Assembly: GCA_947471745.1 (NCBI GenBank)
Contig: CANJKZ010000978.1
Span: 309,501 to 373,500 of the forward strand
Direction of reading: 5' to 3'
Origin: Closterium sp. Naga37s-1
Taxonomy: Eukaryota; Streptophyta; Zygnematophyceae; Desmidiales; Closteriaceae
Length of the DNA: 64,000 bases
Below, piece by piece: positions 54,101 to 64,000 of this stretch (position 1 is the stretch's first letter; each line of letters opens with the position of its first letter). Under the pieces are notes generated by a model. The model saw only the letters and a list, made by a program, of their open reading frames with translations. It did not search any database and had not been told where the DNA came from. Made by a program: the position numbers and the translations under genes.

Positions 54101-56574
54101 GGAGTATTGGAGCTGCTGGGCCTACGGGTACGACTGGAGCTGGAGCTGCTGAGGGTGTTGACGCTGAGGCTACTGCTGTCGGTCCTGGAGGCGGTCCTGC
54201 TGGGGGTGCTCCTGGTGCTGCTGGAGGTACTGGAGCTGGAGGTGCTGCTGACGCTGGTGCTGCCGCTGGGGGTACTGGTGCTGTCCCTGCTGTGTCTGGA
54301 GTCGCCGCGCGGCCTCGGCCGTACTTCGTTCCGCTCCTTCAGCAGGTTCTTGGTCTCCCGCCTTCTACTGGTCCTCCTCCTCCCTTAGAGTGTCCACAGC
54401 CTGTCCTGTCACAGTTACAGTTACAGCCGGCCTCCCCACTGCCCGCTCCTTCTCCCTACACTGGTCCTACTGGAGGTCTTGCCGAGCGTCGTGCGCCTGC
54501 GTCGCGTCCTGCGTCGCCTGTCCGTACTGCTCGCGCTAGTGGTCGTGGTTCGCGTCAGCGTCCTCCTCCTGTCCCTGGCACGCACCGGATGTCTCTGCGT
54601 CCGTCCACTGCTCCTCTGCGTGCCCCTTTGCCTTCTCCTCCTGAGTCCTCTCTTCCTGCTCTTCCCGACCCGGAGTCGGACTCTCTTCGTGCTGCCAGTC
54701 CTACTGTCACGCGTCTCCTTGCTACTGTCGTCACTGACCCTTCCTTTGCGTCCACTGCTGCGTCTGCCCTAGTTGCTGAGCTCGTCGACTTTGCTGCTCG
54801 CTGTCGTCTAGACTACGCTGCTTGTCTTGTCGCTGAGTCTGAGTCTGTCTGTCCTCCGTCCGTCGGGGGTGAGTGTGCCCTTGGCACGGACGTCCTTGAG
54901 GACAGGCAGGAGGAGTTCCAGTGTTTGGCTGCTGCTTCACCTCATCTTGTGTCCGTACTGCTTACCCCTGAGGGAGACCCGGATGCACTTGACATCCCGA
55001 CTCCGCGCTCTTACGCGGAGGCGATAGAGGGTCCCTACTCCTCTCAGTGGCAGGCAGCTATGGACACAGAGATGGCTTCCTGGAAGTCCACAGGCACCTA
55101 CGTTGACGAGGTTCCCCCGCCTGGGGCGAACATCGTCAGTGGCATGTGGATTTTCAGGGTGAAGCGGCCGCCGGGTTCTCCGCCTGTCTTCAAGGCGCGT
55201 TACGTGGCTCGTGGCTTCAGTCAGCGGCAGGGAGTTGACTACTTTCAGACCTTCTCTCCCACCCCGAAGATGACCACTCTTCGGGTACTGCTGTACATAG
55301 CTGCTCACCGCGACTACGAGCTGCACTCTCTTGACTTCAGCACTGCTTTCTTGCAGGGCAGCCTGCACGAGGAGATCTGGCTGCGTCGCCCACCTGGCTT
55401 CACTGGGTCTTTTCCTCCTGGCACCCAGTGGAGCCTCCGGCGACCAGTCTACGGTCTCCGCCAGGCACCGCGTGAGTGGCACGACACACTGAGGACTACA
55501 CTTGCGGCTCTTGGGTTTGCTCCCTCTACTGCCGACCCGTCGCTGTTTCTGCGCACCGACACTTCTTTGCCGCCGTTCTACATCCTCGTGTACGTCGACG
55601 ACCTGGTCTTTGCCACAGCTGACACTGCTGGACTCGCCCACGTGAAGTCCGAGCTGCAGAAGAGACACACGTGCACAGACCTGGGTGAACTGCGCAGCTA
55701 CCTTGGCTTGCAGATCACCCGGGACAGAGCACGGCGCACCATTACCCTGACTCAGTCACACATGGTGCAGCAGGTCCTTCAGCGCTTCGGCTTCACGTAC
55801 TCCTCGCCTCAGGCCACTTCTCTGCCTACTCGCCACTCGCTCTCAGCTCTGCCTTCGGATGAGTCCGTAGAGTCGAGTGGCCCGTACCCAGAGCTTCTTG
55901 GCTGCCTCATGTACCTGATGACCTGCACACGACCTGACCTTGCATACCCTCTTAGCATTCTCGCACGCTATGTTGCTCCTGGGAGACACAGACCGGAGCA
56001 CATGGCTGCAGCAAAGAGGGTGTTGCGCTACTTGTGCAGTACGTCGGGCATGGGGCTTGTGCTTGGAGGGCAGAGTCCAGTGGTCCTCACTGGGCACGCA
56101 GACGCTTCTTGGGCTGACGACCAGGCTACGCAGCGGTCGTCACAGGGTTACACCTTCAGCCTTGGTTCCGGCTCTGTTTCGTGGCGGGCTACCCACTCGT
56201 CTTCTGTTCTCGGCTCCAGTTGTGAGGCTGAGATCTACGCTGGGGCCATGGCTGCACAGGAGCTTCGCTGGCTCACCTACCTGCTGACTGACCTCGGAGA
56301 GCCGCCTCGTTCTCCTCCAGTGCTGTACGTAGACAACAAGGCCATGCTGGCCTTGTGTCGAGAGCAGAGACTGGAGCACAGAACGAAGCACATTGCTCTC
56401 CGCTACTTCCTTGCTCGTGAGCTACAGCAGCGTGGTCAGCTGCGGCTTGCGTACGTGGCCTCTCAGGCCAACACTGCTGATGTCTTCACCAAGGCACTTG
56501 CGCCTTGTGATCATCAGCGTTTCTGTACTCAGCTGGGCCTTGTGCCTACCTTGCCTCACTTGCTCACCCCTTGA
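51085..56574 (+). pseudogene. copia-E rest of gag and pol, one in-frame TAG
   Basis: From MYITL the frame carries the gag end, Gly tract, QRQQQ (CAG at the codon that is TAG in copia-D and -G), CCHC-like finger, DSGAS protease, zinc motif and DDE integrase. A TAG at 53599-53601 (CAG elsewhere) comes just before the EPGGA linker. The same frame then continues through RT (YVDDLVFA) and RNase H (GHADASWADD) to TGA at 56572-56574. One integrase residue differs from its relatives: AERHIG where they have AERRIG. Confidence 0.9.
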
Positions 56575-56757
56575 CCTTGTTTGTACTGTTGCATATATAT
56601 ATACACCTGCTCTTGCTTGTCTAGCTTTATATATATATGTAATCCTGCATGTGAACTGGCCTGTGGCCTTGAACTTGTGCTCGGAATGTGTGGTGACTTT
56701 GTGATCCACCCTGAGCTTGCTTTGCTTTGCTTGACTGGTCTTGTGACCCCTTGTTCT

Positions 56758-56780
56758 CCCCCACTTTGCCTATGGGGGTG
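56758..56780 (+). other. polypurine tract and hairpin of copia-E
   Basis: Same ccccca/tggggg hairpin and tatgggggtg tract as copia-D. Confidence 0.75.
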
Positions 56781-56905
56781 TGTCAGATTTATATGACAGA
56801 GCTACTGTAGGCTATAGTGGGGTAACACATATGGGGTACAGTTTTCTAGGGTTTGTATTTGTACCCAACTTTCCCTTAGTCATTTTCATTCCTCGTTTCT
56901 TCTCA
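56781..56905 (+). repeat. 3' LTR of copia-E
   Basis: 125 bp, ends ttcttctca against the TSD. Confidence 0.95.
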
Positions 56906-56910
56906 TGAAA

Positions 56911-57506
56911 ATCAACACACTTACCGTACGAGCTTCATATACAGCATCAAGGCCTTGACAATGATCTTCCTGCTGATGCAATACCGGGAACACATGTGTC
57001 TTTTTACACACTATTTTGAAAACAAATTAGTTTTCCTTGGATTAAAGATGTGACTCGTAGCTAACCTTGGTACTGTATGCGCACCCGATTCCCCATATTC
57101 AATTTTAGGGACACTGATCCATCTGCCTCCATAAAAAAAAAAAAAGGCTGATTCACATCCTTTCCTGTAAAAATGGCTGATTTTCCAGCGTTACTTGCAA
57201 TATATATAAAAAAGGTTGATTTTTCAAGACTCAATCTACCGTAGTACACCCCTAAGACACGCGGATTTGAACTGCATACATTATATTTCGAAGTAAATGT
57301 TTTTTTTATTACGCGAACTGCATTATGTTTTTTGAACTGCATTCCTGGTTAGTTCAATAGATAGAAATGCTAAATTTGCTTCAATTTCCGCATTCATGAT
57401 TGGTTGCCGCACACACCATCTTTCTTACACCAAAGGAAACACTGCAAGGGAGTTGAATTTATGCAATACAGGACAACGCAGATTAGGATACAAGCTGCAA
57501 AGCACT
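56911..57506. other. AT-rich 3' flank of the STELLO-like gene
   Basis: No gene is called. 57060-57240 has T/A runs and gctgatt pieces resembling the hAT-like element at 24210. A possible minus-strand exon end with a gtaagtgt donor is seen near 56928. Confidence 0.4.
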
Positions 57507-57766
57507 TCAAACGGAATGTGACACACTGAGCGAAATATCCCCCGAATGCATCGCAAGAAGCAGCTTGTGTCTCTCTTCCGGATGCGTAACATCTAACGGC
57601 AAAACAAGTGTAGTTGCTGTAGTGTACGATCCCACACTGCCTCCCTGTTCCTGCGGCCCTTGCTGCTGCTGCTGCAGTTGCGTTTCTTGACTAGCTTGCT
57701 GACTCAAGGGGTTAATAACTCGCGCATCGGTGAAACCGCGAGGGTCGTACCGTTTTGGATGCTCGA
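57507..57766 (-). CDS. STELLO-like last exon
   Basis: After a pyrimidine-rich stretch ending ctcgag, it reads HPKRYDPRGFTDARVINPL, a Gln-rich segment, then HPEERHKLLLAMHSGD and a TGA at 57507-57509. The acceptor position is inferred. Confidence 0.5.
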
Positions 57767-57879
57767 GTGTAAAGAGGATAAGAGGAATGGCCACCTGGGG
57801 GAGGAGGGGAGCGCAGAGGGGAGAGCAAGAAAACGTAGAGGGGCACATGGCACAAGGGAAGGGACCAGGGTTTGGATCA

Positions 57880-58280
57880 CACGATGAGCGGGCACTTGGA
57901 GGGATGCACAGTTTTGGATGTTGGAGAGTGAAGAGGGTAAGAGAAATGAATGGCCACCTGCGGGAGGAGAGCACAGGGGCACAGGGGACAGGGGAAGAGA
58001 CCTGGTTGCATCACACAATGAGTGGGTACTTGGAGGGATGCACTGTTTTGGATGTTGGAGTGTGAAGTGGGTACGAGAAATGAATGGCCACCAATGGGAG
58101 GAGAGGAGAGAGGAAGGGAGAGGGGATGCAGAGGGCCGCAGGGGACAGGGGAGTATGGGGAGGGGGCATTTGCCGGGGAGAGGGGCATATGGGGAGGGGG
58201 CATGCCACGTTGTTTGACTTGACTTTTGTAGCTTATCAAAGGGATGCATTGGTATGGATGTCCAGGTGTGAAGAGAATAC
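57880..58280 (-). repeat. three degenerate copies of an intron-exon border, unit about 120 bp
   Basis: Each contains catccaaaac followed by a gtgcatccctcc-like piece (about 57910, 58040, 58250), matching the start of the last exon including its pyrimidine-rich lead. The AG before catcc is lost in these copies. Confidence 0.6.
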
Positions 58281-58438
58281 GAGGACAGGAGTGAACCAGT
58301 CGCATTGGGATGGTATATGGTATGGGGATGGTGTAGGGATGGTATAGGGATGTCAAGGGATGTATACGGCTTCTAAGTGGGAAGGCGATGAGGGGGCGGG
58401 GGGAGCTGCTATCACCCACGGATGCACACACTCAAGCT

Positions 58439-58512
58439 GACTTATGAGTCGACTCAAAAGTCAATGCGCACACTCAAGCACACAGTAGACAGCTTTTGAG
58501 ACGTCTCAAAAG
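58439..58512. repeat. paired TTTTGAG palindromes
   Basis: 58439-58462 is a near-perfect palindrome around gagtcgactc; 58493-58512 (cttttgagacgtctcaaaag) is a perfect 20-bp palindrome. Related palindromes are at 60295-60328 and 61775-61808. Confidence 0.8.
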
Positions 58513-58583
58513 TAGTCACCCACGGATACGCACACTCAAGCGCACAGTGTGGGAAGGAACGCGTACCTGTACAATGCGCGTAC

Positions 58584-58700
58584 CTGTGCGGGTATTGCCT
58601 CGGCTGCAAACACGGGGATGACGTGCAGAGCAGCAGAGTCGACCAGCCTTTGTGGGATGAAGAAGGCCGATGAGGCGGAGGCGGCGAGGGGGAAGGAGAG
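58584..58700 (-). CDS. STELLO-like exon, FFIPQRLVDS type
   Basis: One frame reads SAFFIPQRLVDSAALHVIP and ends at gcacag with a gtacgcg donor (exon end 58584). The acceptor is uncertain. 58713-59040 to its right holds no exon that I recognise. Confidence 0.45.
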
Positions 58701-59243
58701 GTGGCGGGGCCACAGAGAGCGGTCCAGCTGGGCTCAGAGGGATTCAGAGAGGTGAGAGAGCGATGTGGAGATGTGGTTGGGAAGATCCGCGGGGTCCAGA
58801 GCTGTGCGGATGGGTGCGGAGGGTGGCTGATCGAGGGGGAGGGTGACGAGGTGGTTTGGGTTGGAAGAGTTTAGGTACCAGATTTTATTCTGTGGAGGGT
58901 GGCGGGGGAGGGGGGGTTGGAAGGGGAGGGGCGGAGAGGGGTGGTGAGGGGTGGAGATGTGAGGGTAGGTTAATTGAATCCGGGAGAGAGAGAATAGAGA
59001 GCGAAAGCAGGGCGAGAAGATGGTTGGGGTTGGAAGAGTTTAAATACGATTTGATTTTGTGGGGAGGGTGCACACGGTGGAGGGGGGGGGAGGGGGGGTG
59101 GAGAGGAGTGGAGATGAGTGGCAGAAGCGCTGCAGTAGCAGAGCAGGGAGGCGTGAGCCCGGAGTCCAGTAGTTCAGCACTTCTTGCATCGTCGCCCAGC
59201 CAGGAAGAGGAAGCAACAGAAAGTTTTCAGGCGCAAAACTCAC

Positions 59244-60180
59244 CTCAGCAGCTGGGGGGCATGAGCCCTTAGTCCAATAGTTGAGAGTTGCATCACCGTC
59301 CAGGCAGAGGAAGCCCGAGGCTGCAAAGGTGAGCAGGGAGTGTGCCCTATTATGCTTACTGAGGATAGTACCTTATCCAGAGAGGCATCGGCCAGCGTCC
59401 AGTAGTTGAGAATTGCATCGTCGTCCAGCCAGAGGAAGCCCGAGGCTGAGGCGTGTTGCTCCATGATGGTGGGGAGTGCGGTGTAGGAGAGAGAGGCATC
59501 GGTGTTGGCGGCAGGGGAGCTTGTGGCCTGGGGTACGCAGGGGCAGTGCCACAAGAGGGAACAGACAGAGGAAGCCAGAGGCAGTGGGGAAGAGGCGTCA
59601 ACACCACACCAGAGGAAGCCTGAGGCTGAGGCGTGTTGCTGCTGCATGATGGTGGGGAGAGCGGTGTAGGAGAGAGAGGTCAGCGTTGGTGATAGGGGTG
59701 GATGTGGCCTGGGGGAGGGGGTGGGGAGAGGTAGAGAGGGAGCATGGCAATGAGAGGCTGAGGCGTGTTGCTGCATGTTGTGGCAATGTGGCCTGGAGAA
59801 TGGGGCGAGAGGAAGAGGGGCGAGCAGAGAGAGGGAGCAAGACAATCAGCCGCTGAGGCGTGTTGCTCCATGATGGTTGGCATAGTGGTGTAGGAGAGAG
59901 AGGCGTCAACGTTGGCAGCAGGGGAGGTTGTAGCCTGGGGGAAGGGGCATAGCCACAAGAGAGAACAGACAGAGGAAGCCCGAAGCAGTGGGTGGCTGTT
60001 ACTCCATGATGATGGGGAGAGCGGTGTAGGAGAAAGATGCATCAGCGCTGGCAGCTGGGGAGGGTGTGGCCTGGGGGAAGGGGCAGTGCCACAACACAGA
60101 ATAGACAGAGGAAGCCCGAGGCTGAGGCGTGTTGCTGCATCCATGATGGTGGGGAGAACGGCATCGGTGTTGGCAGCAGG
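59244..60180 (-). repeat. tandem copies of the GFLWLDDDAILNYW exon and its upstream part
   Basis: 59244-59320 is a clean copy with ctttgcag acceptor and gag/gtgag donor. 59373 to about 59530 is the longest, reading SYTALPTIMEQHASASGFLW then LDDDAILNYW with a gataag/gtac donor. About five further partial copies up to 60180 repeat only the SYTALPTIM-HASASGFLW part. 59100-59230 holds a divergent copy. Confidence 0.6.
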
Positions 60181-60496
60181 GGAGGGTGTTGCCTGGGGGA
60201 GTGGGGAGTGGTGGGTGGAGAGGTGGGGAGGGGGAAAGGGGCATTGCGTTGAGGCAACACACAGGATGGTGAGGTGGATGGTGAGGTGGACGGGCGCCTT
60301 TTGAGGCGACTTTTGAGGCGCCTCAATAGAACACTACAGGAAACAGGGAGTGTTTGAGGGGACGGGCGGAGAGAGGGGGGCCGGCAGAAGGGAAGAGGCA
60401 TGAGGAGCACGAGTTGCAGCCGCAGATGTGGGTGAGTGGGAGGAGAGAGGGAGGGAGTGCGTGCCAGGGAGTGGGAGGGAGGGAGTGTGCGTGAAG

Positions 60497-60798
60497 TATG
60501 AGAAAACGTGAGGAAGAACCATTGATTTCATTAGGAGAGATTGGGGTATACATAGTAGTGCTAGGGGGGGGGGGGTTGGTTGGAACCAAGCCAACATTAT
60601 TGGCCCCCACCAATAAGTTGGGTTGAGGGATTATTGGGGGGACCAATAATTCCCAACCCAACCTTGGGGGCTAAGGTTTGAGTTCCAACCCCCAACTAGG
60701 GTTAGCCCTAGTTCTACACCGAAACTAAGTTTGGGTGGCTATCTCTAACCTAAGCTTATAAGATTGATGTAGGTTACAATGAGGATGGTAATCTGACA
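60497..60798 (-). mobile_element. probable solo LTR, 302 bp
   Basis: Minus strand begins tgtcagattaccatcc and ends tttctcata, flanked by TSD tgaag (60492-60496 and 60799-60803). There is no internal region. It contains inverted ccaataa/ttattgg and ttgggttg/caacccaa pieces. The CATA rather than CA end weakens the call. Confidence 0.55.
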
Positions 60799-60863
60799 TG
60801 AAGGAGTGGGAGGGAGGGAGTGTGTGCCAAGGAGTGGGAGGGAGGGACTGTGTGCGAGCACAC

Positions 60864-61562
60864 CGCAATGACCCCCAGCTCAGGTATAGCTTCTGGTGAC
60901 ACTGGGGAATGACCCCCAGCTCAGGTATAGCTTCAGTTGAAAGCGCCACAATGACCCCCAGCTCAGGTATAGCTTCAGCTGAAAGCGCCACAATGACCCC
61001 CAGCTCAGGTATAGCTTCAGTTGAAAGCGCCACAAAATCGTCGAATACGCGGCCGTACACGTGGGAAGGAACGAGGCACGAGGAATTGTGGCCGTGGACA
61101 TGGGTGGGTGGGAGGAGGGAGTGGGTGCGACGGAGTGGGAGGGAGGGAGGGAGTTGGAGGGCATACCGCAATTACCCCCAGCTCGGGGATTGCTTCTGTT
61201 GACACTGTCACCAGATTGTTGAATACACGGCCGTAGTACACTTGGGAAGGGAAGAGGCATGAGGAAGAGGCATGAGGAAGAGGCAGAGGAAGAGGAAGAG
61301 AAAGAGTGCGTGGAGGAGGGAGCATACCGCAATGACCCCCAGCTCAGGGATTGCTTCTGTTGACACTGTCACCAGATCGTCGAATACGCGGCCGTACACG
61401 TGGCGCCAGAACTCCAGTGTCTGCCACGCGCGCACCGGCCTGCAGTGAGAGCAAGTGAGGCACGGAAGCAGGCAGCAGGGAACAGGCATGACATGCACTG
61501 CTGAATACGCGGCCGTACACGTGGCGCCAGAACTCCAATGTCTGCCATGCCCGCACTTGACT
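60864..61562 (-). repeat. tandem copies of the WRHVYGRVF exon
   Basis: Four copies: 61501-61562 (short), 61328-61440 (full, ctgcag acceptor, gcg/gtatgc donor, WQTLEFWRHVYGRVF to STEAIPELGVIA), 61165-61240, and 60864-61062. The last has an internal 45-bp repeat of the STEAIPELGVIV codons. Confidence 0.65.
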
Positions 61563-61910
61563 GCAATCAGTGGCCCGCATGGAAGAGGACACCAGTTAGG
61601 CGCCATTGAGTTCGATACGTGGCAGCAACTTAGGATTCAACACCAGTAGTTGGTTGGTAGTACTTTGTAAAAACGCACTTGCCTGCAATCAGTGGCCCGC
61701 ATGGGATGAAGGAAGGAAGGAAGGAAGGAAGGAAGGAAGGAAGGAAGGAAGGAGGGAAGGGGCAGTGCAAGAAAGAGGTGACTTTTGAGTCGACGCAAAA
61801 GTCACCTCGTTACTCTGCAATCAGTAGGCCGCATGGGATGAAGGACCGAGGGAAGGAGAGAAGGAGGGAGGGAAGGGGCAGTGCAAGAAAGAGCAGCTAA
61901 TTGAAGCAGC
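61555..61910 (-). repeat. repeated acceptor segment and (GGAA)n tract
   Basis: ctgcaatcagtggcccgcat occurs at about 61560, 61683 and, with one change, 61816, each time giving a minus-strand ctgattgcag acceptor-like end. 61706-61752 is a ggaa microsatellite. The palindrome 61775-61808 lies between. No exon is recognised here. Confidence 0.7.
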
Positions 61911-64000
61911 AAGAAGGAAAGCGCGCATGCAAGAAGGAAAGCGCGCATGCAAGAAGGAAAGCGCGCATGCAAGAAGGAAAGCGCGCATGCAAGAAGGAAA
62001 GCGCGCATGCAAGAAGGAAAGCGCGCATGCAAGAAGGAAAGCGCGCATGCAAGAAGGAAAGCGCGCATGCAAGAAGGAAAGCGCGCATGCAAGAAGGAAA
62101 GCGCGCATGCAAGAAGGAAAGCGCGCATGCAAGAAGGAAAGCGCGCATGCAAGAAGGAAAGCGCGCATGCAAGAAGGAAAGCGCGCATGCAAGAAGGAAA
62201 GCGCGCATGCAAGAAGGAAAGCGCGCATGCAAGAAGGAAAGCGCGCATGCAAGAAGGAAAGCGCGCATGCAAGAAGGAAAGCGCGCATGCAAGAAGGAAA
62301 GCGCGCATGCAAGAAGGAAAGCGCGCATGCAAGAAGGAAAGCGCGCATGCAAGAAGGAAGCGACGCATGCAAGAAGGAAAGCGCGCATGCAAGAAGGAAA
62401 GCGCGCATGCAAGAAGGAAAGCGCGCATGCAAGAAGGAAAGCGCGCATGCAAGAAGGAAAGCGCGCATGCAAGAAGGAAAGCGCGCATGCAAGAAGGAAA
62501 GCGCGCATGCAAGAAGGAAAGCGCGCATGCAAGAAGGAAAGCGCGCATGCAAGAAGGAAAGCGCGCATGCAAGAAGGAAAGCGCGCATGCAAGAAGGAAA
62601 GCGCGCATGCAAGAAGGAAAGCGCGCATGCAAGAAGGAAAGCGCGCATGCAAGAAGGAAAGCGCGCATGCAAGAAGGAAAGCGCGCATGCAAGAAGGAAA
62701 GCGCGCATGCAAGAAGGAAAGCGCGCATGCAAGAAGGAAAGCGCGCATGCAAGAAGGAAAGCGCGCATGCAAGAAGGAAAGCGCGCATGCAAGAAGGAAA
62801 GCGCGCATGCAAGAAGGAAAGCGCGCATGCAAGAAGGAAAGCGCGCATGCAAGAAGGAAAGCGCGCATGCAAGAAGGAAAGCGCGCATGCAAGAAGGAAA
62901 GCGCGCATGCAAGAAGGAAAGCGCGCATGCAAGAAGGAAAGCGCGCATGCAAGAAGGAAAGCGCGCATGCAAGAAGGAAAGCGCGCATGCAAGAAGGAAA
63001 GCGCGCATGCAAGAAGGAAAGCGCGCATGCAAGAAGGAAAGCGCGCATGCAAGAAGGAAAGCGCGCATGCAAGAAGGAAAGCGCGCATGCAAGAAGGAAA
63101 GCGCGCATGCAAGAAGGAAAGCGCGCATGCAAGAAGGAAAGCGCGCATGCAAGAAGGAAAGCGCGCATGCAAGAAGGAAAGCGCGCATGCAAGAAGGAAA
63201 GCGCGCATGCAAGAAGGAAAGCGCGCATGCAAGAAGGAAAGCGCGCATGCAAGAAGGAAAGCGCGCATGCAAGAAGGAAAGCGCGCATGCAAGAAGGAAA
63301 GCGCGCATGCAAGAAGGAAAGCGCGCATGCAAGAAGGAAAGCGCGCATGCAAGAAGGAAAGCGCGCATGCAAGAAGGAAAGCGCGCATGCAAGAAGGAAA
63401 GCGCGCATGCAAGAAGGAAAGCGCGCATGCAAGAAGGAAAGCGCGCATGCAAGAAGGAAAGCGCGCATGCAAGAAGGAAAGCGCGCATGCAAGAAGGAAA
63501 GCGCGCATGCAAGAAGGAAAGCGCGCATGCAAGAAGGAAAGCGCGCATGCAAGAAGGAAAGCGCGCATGCAAGAAGGAAAGCGCGCATGCAAGAAGGAAA
63601 GCGCGCATGCAAGAAGGAAAGCGCGCATGCAAGAAGGAAAGCGCGCATGCAAGAAGGAAAGCGCGCATGCAAGAAGGAAAGCGCGCATGCAAGAAGGAAA
63701 GCGCGCATGCAAGAAGGAAAGCGCGCATGCAAGAAGGAAAGCGCGCATGCAAGAAGGAAAGCGCGCATGCAAGAAGGAAAGCGCGCATGCAAGAAGGAAG
63801 CGCGCATGCAAGAAGGAAAGCGCGCATGCAAGAAGGAAAGCGCGCATGCAAGAAGGAAAGCGCGCATGCAAGAAGGAAAGCGCGCATGCAAGAAGGAAAG
63901 CGCGCATGCAAGAAGGAAAGCGCGCATGCAAGAAGGAAAGCGCGCATGCAAGAAGGAAAGCGCGCATGCAAGAAGGAAAGCGCGCATGCAAGAAGGAAAG
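61911..64000 (+). repeat. 20-bp minisatellite, about 104 copies, continues past the right edge
   Basis: The unit aagaaggaaagcgcgcatgc repeats head to tail with near-perfect identity. Two variants were seen: a two-part change at about 62359-62364 and a one-base deletion at about 63800. The unit is half purine tract and half alternating purine-pyrimidine. All three minus frames are open only because 20 bp shifts frame each unit without a stop. It lies upstream of the STELLO-like exons. Confidence 0.97.

Larger units (their letters stand above)
49416..56905 (+). mobile_element. copia-E, complete Ty1/copia retrotransposon
   Basis: 125-bp LTRs (49416-49540, 56781-56905) differ at three positions, with TSD tgaaa at 49411-49415 and 56906-56910. 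Primer site, repeat leader, gag, pol, AT-rich 3' UTR and purine-tract hairpin are all present. The coding region has a +2 C-run and one TAG, so this copy is probably inactive. Confidence 0.97.
57507..61562 (-). pseudogene. STELLO-like (DUF288) glycosyltransferase gene, C-terminal exons, multiplied exons
   Basis: Four exon types occur in the right order on the minus strand for the C-terminal half of plant STELLO proteins: LEFWRHVYGRVF (60864-61562), GFLWLDDDAILNYW (59244-60180), FFIPQRLVDS (58584-58700) and RYDPRGFTDARV (57507-57766). STELLO proteins are Golgi-located and act in cellulose synthase complex delivery in Arabidopsis. Family assignment is from remembered motif similarity (YGR-F, GFL--DDD--LNYW, -VP-RLV), not a search. 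The first two exon types are present in several tandem copies, so whether a working mRNA is made is unclear. N-terminal exons would lie beyond the minisatellite. Confidence 0.55.

Noticed and set aside
61802-63991. Three overlapping 700-residue minus-strand frames with a 20-residue repeat
   Set aside because: All three frames give the same cyclic peptide from a 20-bp minisatellite; no gene start, no flanking coding sequence.
61911-64000. CRISPR-like array
   Set aside because: Units are contiguous with no unique spacers, and the context is eukaryotic.

Overview
This is eukaryotic, GC-rich, repeat-dense nuclear DNA. The LTR retrotransposons are all Ty1/copia type with initiator-Met-tRNA-like primer sites. 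Spliced host exons resemble a plant-type STELLO glycosyltransferase, and low-complexity DNA is abundant. I infer a streptophyte green alga or other plant-lineage genome; this rests on gene and element style only, not on a marker gene. Element names used here (copia-A, -B, -C, -D, -E, -F, -G, Sm-I, Sm-H, T) are my own.

1-32830 is a nested stack. An old plus-strand copia element (copia-C) is split into at least five pieces by: copia-A (minus strand, runs off the left edge and itself carries the small element Sm-I); a 6.0-kb TTAA-flanked element T filled with low-complexity DNA; a 523-bp TA-flanked MITE; copia-B (minus, complete but decayed, TSD TTTAC); a 515-bp hAT-like element (8-bp TSD); and copia-D (plus, complete, identical LTRs, TSD GGTGG). 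At three junctions copia-C's reading frame resumes exactly once the insert and one TSD copy are removed.

32831-41056 has one LTR remnant (copia-F), degenerate tandem repeats, and one long host ORF (35253-38480, minus, 1075 residues) of unknown function. 41057-48966 holds copia-G, 3'-truncated, interrupted by Sm-H, and flanked by about 222-bp direct copies of host sequence. 49416-56905 is copia-E, complete with TSD TGAAA but carrying a frameshift and a stop.

56911-64000 is host DNA. On the minus strand several short exons, in the right order for the C-terminal half of a STELLO-like (DUF288) protein, have been tandemly multiplied. Upstream of them lies a 20-bp minisatellite of about 104 copies that runs off the right edge.

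The copia elements A, B, D, E and G share one protein family: gag beginning MATPSV, Gly-rich tract, CCHC-like finger, DSGAS protease, HHCC and DDE integrase, YVDD reverse transcriptase, RNase H. All end in the same purine-tract hairpin before the 3' LTR. Sm-I and Sm-H have no gag or pol but keep the primer site, LTR core and purine-tract hairpin, so they are probably mobilised by the others.
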